Source of the DNA: Moraxellaceae bacterium
Lineage (GTDB): Bacteria; Pseudomonadota; Gammaproteobacteria; Pseudomonadales; Moraxellaceae
NCBI GenBank assembly: GCA_003543245.1
Contig: DPJB01000019.1
Coordinates: 19,139 to 25,613 of the forward strand
Length of the DNA: 6,475 bases
Reading direction: 5' to 3'
Shown: piece after piece, positions 1 through 5,429 of the stretch
How positions within the stretch are numbered: position 1 is the first letter of the stretch
Layout of the letters: each line of letters starts with the position of its first letter
Made by a program: the position numbers and the translations under genes
Notes under the pieces: model-generated
Database searches by the model: none
Seen by the model: the letters and a program-made list of their open reading frames with translations, nothing else
What the model was told of the DNA's origin: nothing

Positions 1-861
1 CGCCCGGAAGGTGCTGAAGCACGTCCACCACGTGAGCCCCGCGAACCTCGTGAACCCAGAGAGCCACGTGGCGATCGTGGTCCGCGTCCTGAACGCGAAC
101 CGCGTCAGCGCCGCGAAGAAGCTGCCGCCCCGGTTGTGGCTGCTGAAGGCGTAGTTGTTGATGCCGTCACCCCGGAGGCCACTGCTGCCGTTGAAGGTGG
201 CGAGCGTCGCCCTCGTCGTGGTCGTCACCCGAGCAATCGTCGCCAGCGCCCACCACGTGAGCGCGATCAGCAGGTTCTGATTGAGGAAGGACTGCTGACA
301 CCGGAGGGTACCCCGGTCGTTGCAGTACCTGTGGTTGCCGAAATGGCTGTCGCAGTTGTTGAAGCTGTTACTACCGAAGCTCAGGCAACAGGTGATGATG
401 CAGCTCCCGCTATCACAGAGACACCCGCTGCCCCGCAGGAAACAGTGATTGCAGCAGTTGCCACCACATCTGCACCACAGGCAACCATCTCCCTTTCTGC
501 GACAGGCTCAGAAGAACCTGGCACACCCGGTGGTCTGCCGGAACAGGAAGTCCATGTTCCACGCGCACCAGGTCGCGCTGCCAATGATCCTCGCGAGCGT
601 CGTCGTCGTGAGCGTGAGCTGGCAGCCCAGCGAGCTGCAGGCACGCAAGTAACTGCCCCTGTTGCTGAACAGGCTGCTGAGACTGTTGCTGCTACACCAG
701 TTGAAGCGCCAGTCGCTGTAGTTGCTGCCCCGGTAGAACCCGAGGTGGTCCAGGCTCAGACGGCTGAAACAGCAAGCCCTGCCGAAACTACCGATACCTC
801 GGTGGCTAGTGCAGATGTTGTCAGTGAATCCGGCAACACGCCGGAAAACACAGCCAGCTGA
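1..861 (+). CDS. rne: RNase E, C-terminal scaffold region (5' end outside window)
   Basis: The frame is open from base 1 to a TGA at 859-861, giving 286 codons of what must be a longer protein; a GTG at 136 is internal, not a start. The segment is low in complexity, rich in Ala, Val, Pro, Glu and Arg, and has no globular fold, as expected for the disordered tail of RNase E, the endonuclease that starts mRNA decay and rRNA/tRNA processing. Arg-rich blocks likely to bind RNA lie at 22-120 (including four REP tripeptides at 31-66), at 205-264, and at 583-640, where the motif NDPRERRRRERE begins. Between them are Ala/Val/Thr/Pro linkers. NDPR (583-594) and Arg/Glu repeats are, from memory, conserved short motifs of Pseudomonas RNase E tails that contact degradosome partners. 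The identity rests on this tail plus the adjacent murB cluster; the catalytic S1/DEAD-like nuclease half is not visible. RNase G is excluded because it lacks such a tail. Confidence 0.87.
   Translation, partial: RPEGAEARPPREPREPREPREPRGDRGPRPEREPRQRREEAAAPVVAAEGVVVDAVTPEATAAVEGGERRPRRGRHPSNRRQRPPRERDQQVLIEEGLLTPEGTPVVAVPVVAEMAVAVVEAVTTEAQATGDDAAPAITETPAAPQETVIAAVATTSAPQATISLSATGSEEPGTPGGLPEQEVHVPRAPGRAANDPRERRRRERELAAQRAAGTQVTAPVAEQAAETVAATPVEAPVAVVAAPVEPEVVQAQTAETASPAETTDTSVASADVVSESGNTPENTAS
31..69 (+). repeat. Short Arg-Glu-Pro peptide repeat within rne
   Basis: Four tandem REP tripeptides and a closing Arg occupy these codons. The DNA units differ at synonymous positions (Arg as CGT, CGC, CGT, AGA; Pro as CCC, CCT, CCC, CCA), so the repeat is conserved at protein level and is not a fresh slippage product. 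It sits in the arginine-rich part of the RNase E tail. Confidence 0.75.
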
Positions 862-883
862 TCCATCAGTTGTTGCTGCAAAT

Positions 884-913
884 AAAAAGGGCGGTCTGAT
901 GACCGCCCTTTTT
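884..913. terminator. Bidirectional intrinsic terminator between rne and the hydrolase gene
   Basis: A perfect 13-bp inverted repeat (884-896 and 901-913) encloses a 4-base loop, TGAT on the plus strand. The stem core GGGCGGTC/GACCGCCC is GC-rich, and the outer five pairs are A-T, so each strand ends in a U run after a strong hairpin. It lies 22 nt after the rne stop and about 50 nt after the hydrolase stop on the other strand. One element can therefore end both convergent transcripts. The remaining bases 914-963 show no further structure. Confidence 0.93.
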
Positions 914-963
914 ATTGCCTTTATTTTTACTACCGAACAATCAGCGCCGTGGACCTGTCGGCA

Positions 964-1899
964 TCACGGCAATGCACCAATGAACTTCACTACCTCGGCA
1001 GCACTCTCATACGGCACTTCCGCCATCGGAATGTGACCAACGCCGGGCAAAATGACTACCTGGCTACCCTTGATGTACTTGCTGAAAACCTTTGCATTAT
1101 CCGGATGCAGGACCCGATCCTTTTCTCCCCACAGAACCAGTGTGGGTGCCTTGATGGCATCAAGTTTCGGCAACAGGAAATTGATGTCCTCAAAAAGGAC
1201 GTCCAGAAAAATACGCTCATGCAGTGCACTGTCCTGCACTGCCCGCTCAGACAGGTAGTCCAGTACAGGTCGGGGCATGGCCGGCCGTTGCGCTGACGCA
1301 AACGTGATCATGGTATCAAAGTCTGCAGGCTTTCTCATCACGAGGATATTGCGGCCGGACAGCAGAGTACGATCCAGTTCAGTGGGGCGATAATGGATAC
1401 CTGCAGCATCCATCAGTGTCAGACTCTGAATGGCCGCAGGTTGCTGCACCGCAAGCTCTGCGGCAACGCCGCCCCCCATTGAGTTACCAACGACATGAAA
1501 CCCTGCTGCACCAATCGATTTCATCAAGCCAAAAAGCCGCTTTGCCTGAGCTTCATAACTGTAATCCCTGCCCGGGGTTTTATCGCTACGCCCAAAGCCG
1601 GGAAGATCAGGAATGACAATCCGGTAGTCATTGTCACGAAAGAGCCGGGCAAACTGTGTCCAGCTCAAGCCACTGTCACCAAAGCCATGAACCATGAGAA
1701 TGGTGCGCTTTGCATTTTTCCTGTCGTTATCCAGATAAAAAATACGGGTGCCGTCAACGGTGGACTCGTGTCGGGTGAGACCGGCAATCGCTTCCTGCCC
1801 AAGGGAAATATCTTCAAAAACCGACTTGTCTGCAGCAGTGACAGGCAAGGAAAAAACAAGTGATGCCCCCAGTGCACATGCTGCAATCAACTGACGCAT
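964..1899 (-). CDS. Secreted alpha/beta-fold hydrolase (lipase/esterase-like)
   Basis: A 311-residue protein with an N-terminal signal peptide: MRQ, a hydrophobic stretch to about residue 19, and a probable signal peptidase I site near VTA-AD (residues 20-24). The mature part is a complete alpha/beta hydrolase: oxyanion-hole HGFGDSG at 71-77, DLPGFGRSD at 98-106, nucleophile elbow GNSMGG with Ser140, a helical cap around 160-235, acid Asp261 in LWGEKDR, and His289 in GVGHIPMAE. The GNSMGG elbow recalls the Moraxella/Psychrobacter lipases (Arpigny family V) and the related epoxide hydrolases and C-C hydrolases. The Ser nucleophile argues against epoxide hydrolase or dehalogenase, which use Asp, and export argues for a periplasmic or extracellular ester substrate, which cannot be named. 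The ATG at 1899 is chosen over an in-frame TTG two codons upstream because GAGGGC (1906-1911) sits 6 nt before the ATG but would abut the TTG. It is the last gene of the operon, 29 nt after murB. Confidence 0.86.
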   Translation of the reverse strand: MRQLIAACALGASLVFSLPVTAADKSVFEDISLGQEAIAGLTRHESTVDGTRIFYLDNDRKNAKRTILMVHGFGDSGLSWTQFARLFRDNDYRIVIPDLPGFGRSDKTPGRDYSYEAQAKRLFGLMKSIGAAGFHVVGNSMGGGVAAELAVQQPAAIQSLTLMDAAGIHYRPTELDRTLLSGRNILVMRKPADFDTMITFASAQRPAMPRPVLDYLSERAVQDSALHERIFLDVLFEDINFLLPKLDAIKAPTLVLWGEKDRVLHPDNAKVFSKYIKGSQVVILPGVGHIPMAEVPYESAAEVVKFIGALP

Positions 1900-1905
1900 A
1901 AGCAA

Positions 1906-1911
1906 GCCCTC
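1906..1911 (-). promoter_or_regulatory. Ribosome binding site of the hydrolase gene
   Basis: On the minus strand this reads GAGGGC, with 6 nt (TTGCTT) before the ATG at 1897-1899. That spacing is good for the ATG and leaves no spacer for the in-frame TTG at 1903-1905, so it decides the start. Confidence 0.7.
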
Positions 1912-1928
1912 ATGTTTGAATCATTGTT

Positions 1929-2960
1929 TTAATCAGCTGGTTCGTCACCATAGACGCGAGGCTCCATTTCAAGATCAACACCAAAGCGCTTATTCACATC
2001 CGACTGGATGGCACGGGCCACCTTGAGTACATCCGCCCCACAGGCTCCGCCCAGATTAACCAGTACCAGGGCCTGCTTTTCATAAGCCCCGACAGGGCCC
2101 AGTGCACGACCTTTCCAGCCTGCCTGCTCGATCAGCCAGCCAGCGGCAAGCTTGACACCCTGCTCCTGCGGATACGCCACAACATCCGGAAAGGCCGCTT
2201 TCAATGCATCGAATTGTGCGTGCGGAATCACCGGGTTCTTGAAAAAGCTGCCAGCATTACCCAGCACAGCGGGATTGGGTAGTTTGCGCTGGCGGATGGC
2301 AATAATCGCATCACTTAACTGCAGGGGCGTAGGATCGGCAATCCCCTCAGCGGCCAGTTCATTCCGGATATCACCATAGGCCATGTACAAGGATGGCTGA
2401 CGCGACAAGCGAAAGCGTACCCGGGTAATCAGGAAGCGGTCACGGGCCTCCTGCTTGAACACACTGTCGCGGTATGCAAAACGACAGTCTTCATGGGCAA
2501 ACTCACAGGCTTCGCCTGTTTCGATATTGATTGCCGTCAGGGAGTGAAAAACATCGGTGACTTCAACGCCATAAGCGCCAATATTCTGTATGGGGGCCGC
2601 CCCGACCGATCCCGGAATCAGCGACAGGTTTTCGAGACCGTACCAGCCTTGCTGAAGACAATGACGTACAAATTCGTGCCAGACCTCGCCGACCATGGCT
2701 TCGATGATGACTGTATCACCCTGCTCTTCCAGCAACCTGATGCCACGCAGACAGGGGCGTATCACCAGCGCATCCAGATCGCCGGCAAAAATCACATTGC
2801 TGCCGCCCCCGAGAATGACAACCGGATAGCGGTCGGCCAGCTCGGACTGCAATACCGCCCTGCACTCCTCTTCTGTTTCAGCCTCAACATAAAAACGGGC
2901 GCTGGCGGCAATGCCGAATGTATTGAGTGCATCAAGGGGATGATTCTCGACAAGCAACAT
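1929..2960 (-). CDS. murB: UDP-N-acetylenolpyruvoylglucosamine reductase MurB
   Basis: Cytoplasmic FAD enzyme that uses NADPH to reduce UDP-GlcNAc-enolpyruvate to UDP-MurNAc, the second committed step of peptidoglycan synthesis. The 343 residues match the E. coli-like type I enzyme in length. Visible motifs are NTFG at 13-16, the FAD-binding loop ILGGGSNVIF (49-58), LIPGSVGAAPIQNIGAYG (114-131), YRDSVFK with Arg164 (163-169), GNAGSFFKNP with the catalytic Ser238 (234-243), and the tail Glu in EMEPRVYG (331-338). No key residue is missing. The ATG at 2960 starts 2 nt after the stop of the phosphatase gene; an in-frame TTG at 2975 would add five residues (MWLLN) and overlap that gene. ATG is preferred because the family usually begins only a dozen or so residues before the NTFG motif. 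No clear Shine-Dalgarno precedes it, so translation probably depends on ribosomes finishing the upstream gene. Confidence 0.97.
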   Translation of the reverse strand: MLLVENHPLDALNTFGIAASARFYVEAETEEECRAVLQSELADRYPVVILGGGSNVIFAGDLDALVIRPCLRGIRLLEEQGDTVIIEAMVGEVWHEFVRHCLQQGWYGLENLSLIPGSVGAAPIQNIGAYGVEVTDVFHSLTAINIETGEACEFAHEDCRFAYRDSVFKQEARDRFLITRVRFRLSRQPSLYMAYGDIRNELAAEGIADPTPLQLSDAIIAIRQRKLPNPAVLGNAGSFFKNPVIPHAQFDALKAAFPDVVAYPQEQGVKLAAGWLIEQAGWKGRALGPVGAYEKQALVLVNLGGACGADVLKVARAIQSDVNKRFGVDLEMEPRVYGDEPAD

Positions 2961-2962
2961 GT

Positions 2963-3469
2963 TCAGCAGCCACAACCGAATACGCCCTGCTTTTTCAGCA
3001 GATGACGCATGAGGGAAAGACTGCCTGCTTCTGCCATATCGAGCACCGTTTCAAAAACTGCAGCATCACTGTAATAGGGATCAGGAACATCCTGCCCTTC
3101 GTGACCGTCAAGAAAATCAAGGAACAGGGCCAGTTCGGCTTTTGGCTGGCGACTGAACTTCTGCATGCGCTGCAGTGCCGCCAGCACCATGTTGTCCATT
3201 GCCAGAATATGATCGTAATGCTCGAAGTCCTGCGGGCCGACCTGGCGGGCGCGCAATGCGGAAATATCATAGCCCCGGTCGCGGGCGTGGCGCTGTGCAC
3301 GCCGATCAGGTGGTTCACCGACATGCGAGCCGGCCATGCCCGCAGAATCAATCTCGAACATGCTGCGCCAGCCCGACTTGTCGGCCTGAGAGGAAAAGAC
3401 ACCCTCTACCGTGGGCGAACGGCAGATGTTGCCAAGACAGACAAAAAGCAGTCGAACAGGTTCAGTCAT
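2963..3469 (-). CDS. ptpA: Low-molecular-weight protein tyrosine phosphatase
   Basis: A 168-residue cytosolic phosphatase of the arsenate-reductase-like LMW-PTP family, which removes phosphate from phosphotyrosine through a cysteinyl-phosphate intermediate. The P-loop CLGNICRSP (residues 11-19) supplies nucleophile Cys11 and Arg17, Ser18 follows the Arg as usual, and the general acid Asp130 lies in DPYYSD. Length is typical (about 150-170). The protein ends in FGCGC, a Cys-X-Cys at the extreme C-terminus that is not part of the catalytic fold. A weak Shine-Dalgarno (GGA, 7 nt before the ATG) lies in the 18-nt gap after kdsB, and murB follows after 2 nt. The symbol follows the syntenic Pseudomonas gene. 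No tyrosine kinase or capsule export gene is nearby, so its substrate is unknown; its position suggests a link to envelope synthesis, which is inference. Confidence 0.93.
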   Translation of the reverse strand: MTEPVRLLFVCLGNICRSPTVEGVFSSQADKSGWRSMFEIDSAGMAGSHVGEPPDRRAQRHARDRGYDISALRARQVGPQDFEHYDHILAMDNMVLAALQRMQKFSRQPKAELALFLDFLDGHEGQDVPDPYYSDAAVFETVLDMAEAGSLSLMRHLLKKQGVFGCGC

Positions 3470-3487
3470 GACAATATCCGGTCTGGC

Positions 3488-4243
3488 TCAGGCAAAAAGT
3501 GCGCGAATACGTTCCAGATCCTCGGCCGTATCCACGCCCTGCGGAATTTCTACCTCTGCCACACCAACATGAATTTTTACCCCGTTATACAAGGCGCGCA
3601 GTTGTTCAAGTGCTTCCACCTGTTCAATCACTGCGGGTGGCCAACCGACATAGGCATGCAGGAATCCGACACGGTATGCATAAATACCCAGATGGCGAAA
3701 ATACACATCAAGGGCCGGTAATGCGGTCTTGTCTTTGGCAAAGGCATCACGTGCCCATGGCATGGGGGCGCGACTGAAATACAGCGCAAAATCATTCACG
3801 TCGCGGACAAGCTTGACGATATTCGGATTGAACAACTGCTCGATGCTGGTCAGTGTTTCGGCCAGTGTGGCGATACCGGCGGCAGAAGACGCCTCGATGT
3901 TGCGGGCGACCTGATTGATGACTGCCGGCGGGATAAGCGGCTCATCACCCTGCACATTGACGATGATGGTGTCGTCTGACCAGCCCTTCTTTTGTGCGAC
4001 TTCCTGCAGGCGATCCGTACCGGACGGATGATTCGCCGAAGTCATCACAACCTCTGCGCCCATGCCCTGCACCGCCGCGGCAATGCGTTCATCATCCGTG
4101 GCAATCAGCACTTCTTCGGCACCGCTCTGGCAGGCCCGCTCCACGACGTGCGCCACCATCGGCCGCCCGGCAATATCCAGCAAGGGCTTGCCGGGCAAGC
4201 GGCTGGAACCGAAACGAGCAGGAATGACTACCTTGAATCCCAT
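3488..4243 (-). CDS. kdsB: 3-deoxy-manno-octulosonate cytidylyltransferase (CMP-Kdo synthetase)
   Basis: Cytoplasmic enzyme that joins Kdo to CMP from CTP, releasing pyrophosphate; CMP-Kdo is the donor for the inner core of lipopolysaccharide. The 251 residues show the full family pattern: nucleotide-binding VIPARFGSSRLPGKPL (6-21), ATDDERI (48-54), SGTDR (74-78), NVQGDEPLI with metal-binding Asp100 (96-104), FSRAPMPW (146-153), RHLGIYAYR (173-181) and the C-terminal GVDTAEDLERIRALF, where Asp238 is the second metal ligand. Length matches E. coli KdsB (about 248). The ATG at 4243 is supported by a strong GAGGA 7 nt upstream. It follows the Trm112-family gene by 21 nt and precedes the phosphatase by 18 nt. 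Confidence 0.97.
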   Translation of the reverse strand: MGFKVVIPARFGSSRLPGKPLLDIAGRPMVAHVVERACQSGAEEVLIATDDERIAAAVQGMGAEVVMTSANHPSGTDRLQEVAQKKGWSDDTIIVNVQGDEPLIPPAVINQVARNIEASSAAGIATLAETLTSIEQLFNPNIVKLVRDVNDFALYFSRAPMPWARDAFAKDKTALPALDVYFRHLGIYAYRVGFLHAYVGWPPAVIEQVEALEQLRALYNGVKIHVGVAEVEIPQGVDTAEDLERIRALFA

Positions 4244-4250
4244 GATGCTT

Positions 4251-4256
4251 TCCTCA
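4251..4256 (-). promoter_or_regulatory. Strong ribosome binding site of kdsB
   Basis: On the minus strand this reads TGAGGA, followed by AAGCATC and the kdsB ATG (4241-4243), a spacing of 7 nt. It is among the best Shine-Dalgarno matches in the operon and fits the first gene after the overlapping lpxK-ycaR pair. Confidence 0.7.
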
Positions 4257-4264
4257 ACCCTTTT

Positions 4265-4450
4265 TCAGCCCAGTCGTTCATCGACAGTAAGGCGACGTGC
4301 CTCTTCCTCCAGCATGACCGGAATGCCGTCACGCACAGGAAAGGCAAGGCCATCGGCCCGGCAAATCAGCTCCTGACGCTCCAGGTCATAGCGCAAGGAG
4401 CTCTTGCACAAGGGACACACCAGAATGGCGAGCAGTTTCTTGTCAAGCAT
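4265..4450 (-). CDS. ycaR: Trm112 family protein (YcaR-like)
   Basis: A small 61-residue protein closely resembling E. coli YcaR and its Pseudomonas counterpart between lpxK and kdsB. It starts MLDKKLLAIL, followed by the zinc-knuckle-like CPLC (residues 12-15), one further Cys at 30 (QELIC), and the family tail AFPVRDGIPVMLEEEAR (36-52). The three cysteines (12, 15, 30) are one short of a classic four-Cys zinc site, as in E. coli YcaR. Trm112 proteins in eukaryotes and archaea activate methyltransferases; the bacterial role is not established, and its fixed place in a lipid A operon suggests a part in that pathway or in its regulation. The ATG at 4450 has GGAG 7 nt upstream, inside the end of lpxK. 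The reading frame stays open further upstream, but that extension is only lpxK sequence in another frame. The start overlaps the end of lpxK by 8 nt. Confidence 0.92.
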   Translation of the reverse strand: MLDKKLLAILVCPLCKSSLRYDLERQELICRADGLAFPVRDGIPVMLEEEARRLTVDERLG

Positions 4451-5429
4451 GATCTTTCTCCACTTGGCGCAAGCGCTGTAACAGGCCGTCCAGAAACACT
4501 GGAGGCAATACTGCCTGCACCGGTACATACCACCAGTTTTCTGCCGCGAAACCCGCACACTTCACGGCATCCTTTTCTGTCATTACCACCGACAGTGCCT
4601 CGGCAAATGCAAAGTCACGCGCACTGTACGCATGATGATCAGCAAAGGCATGCGGAACGACATCAAAACCCTGCGCCTGCAATTGCGCAAAAAAACGTTG
4701 CGGGTTGCCTATACCGGCGACTGCATGCACCCGGGCACCGGGTACCGGAGTGGCCGATGCCCCGGAGTGCAACGGCCTCCACGGTTGTGGCTGCAACTGC
4801 ATGACACTGGCACCCGGCCACTGCATGCCCTCGCCGTTCACCACGACAAGATCCACCGACGCCAGCCGCGACACCGGCTCCCGCAGGGGACCTGCCGGCA
4901 ACAACAGGCGATTACCCAAACCACGACCACCATCAATCACGGCAATCTCGATATCCCGCTCCAGGGCATAATGCTGCAGGCCATCGTCACACAACACCAC
5001 ATTGCAGTCCGTATGCTGCTGTAGCCATGACACTGCCCTCGTCCGCACCGGGTCCACTACCACCGGCACACCGGTACGCCTGAATATGGCCAGCGGCTCA
5101 TCGCCGGACTCTGCAGGTGTGCTTTGCTCATTCAACTGGTACGGGTATTCCGCATGGCCACCATATCCCCGGCTTACCACTGCTGGACGATACCCCTGCT
5201 CGCGCAGAAAACTGATCAACGCCAACGTCAATGGGGTCTTGCCCGTGCCACCCACCGTGATATTGCCCACGACAATGACCGGCAACCGGAAGCGCTGTGA
5301 TGCCAGCCACTTGTGCCGGTACAAAAACCGGCGCAATTCCGTGACCAACGCATACACGACACTGAATGGCCACAATAGCCACAGCAGGGGATGGCCACGA
5401 TACCAGGCGGTGACCAGTGGCTGGCTCAC
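4443..5429 (-). CDS. lpxK: Tetraacyldisaccharide 4'-kinase LpxK
   Basis: Inner-membrane-associated kinase that phosphorylates the 4' position of tetraacyldisaccharide 1-phosphate with ATP to give lipid IVA, the sixth step of lipid A synthesis. The 328 residues equal the E. coli length. An N-terminal hydrophobic helix (about 13-29, LLWLLWPFSVVYALV region) anchors it. The P-loop is GNITVGGTGKTP (55-66), with Lys64 and Thr65. Further signatures are VVSRGYGG (84-91), SGDEP (108-112), DDGLQH (148-153), the GPLREP segment (180-185), ADHHAYS (273-279) and MTEKDAVK (293-300). The start is a GTG at 5429 that shares GTGA with the stop of msbA, so the two are translationally coupled; a G-rich stretch just upstream is a modest binding site. 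The 3' end overlaps the ycaR-like gene by 8 nt. Confidence 0.97.
   Translation of the reverse strand: MSQPLVTAWYRGHPLLWLLWPFSVVYALVTELRRFLYRHKWLASQRFRLPVIVVGNITVGGTGKTPLTLALISFLREQGYRPAVVSRGYGGHAEYPYQLNEQSTPAESGDEPLAIFRRTGVPVVVDPVRTRAVSWLQQHTDCNVVLCDDGLQHYALERDIEIAVIDGGRGLGNRLLLPAGPLREPVSRLASVDLVVVNGEGMQWPGASVMQLQPQPWRPLHSGASATPVPGARVHAVAGIGNPQRFFAQLQAQGFDVVPHAFADHHAYSARDFAFAEALSVVMTEKDAVKCAGFAAENWWYVPVQAVLPPVFLDGLLQRLRQVEKDHA
4458..4461 (-). promoter_or_regulatory. Ribosome binding site of the ycaR-like gene inside lpxK
   Basis: On the minus strand GGAG, then AAAGATC, then the ATG at 4448-4450. It lies within the last codons of lpxK and fixes the start of the small downstream gene, which otherwise could be extended into lpxK. 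Confidence 0.7.

Noticed and set aside
381..644. Minus-strand open frame of 87 codons opposite the rne tail
   Set aside because: It is the complement of the low-complexity Arg/Ala coding region and has no independent support.
1876..1899. Possible lipoprotein signal (IAAC at residues 5-8) in the hydrolase
   Set aside because: The Cys is at residue 8 with almost no hydrophobic segment before it. The hydrophobic core lies after it and a signal peptidase I site follows near residue 22, so a soluble exported protein is more likely.
1903..1905. TTG as start of the hydrolase
   Set aside because: It directly abuts the GAGGGC element, leaving no workable spacing, while the ATG two codons later is well placed.
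2927..3721. Plus-strand open frame of 264 codons across murB, the phosphatase and kdsB
   Set aside because: It runs antisense to three firmly identified genes and their junctions, and its product looks like no known family.
4451..4558. N-terminal extension of the ycaR-like protein to 97 residues
   Set aside because: The extra residues only reflect lpxK sequence read in another frame; the 61-residue form matches the family length and has its own ribosome binding site.
3992..4804. Plus-strand open frame of 270 codons opposite kdsB, ycaR and lpxK
   Set aside because: Its predicted product is rich in His, Arg and Pro without a fold signature, which is typical of an antisense shadow.
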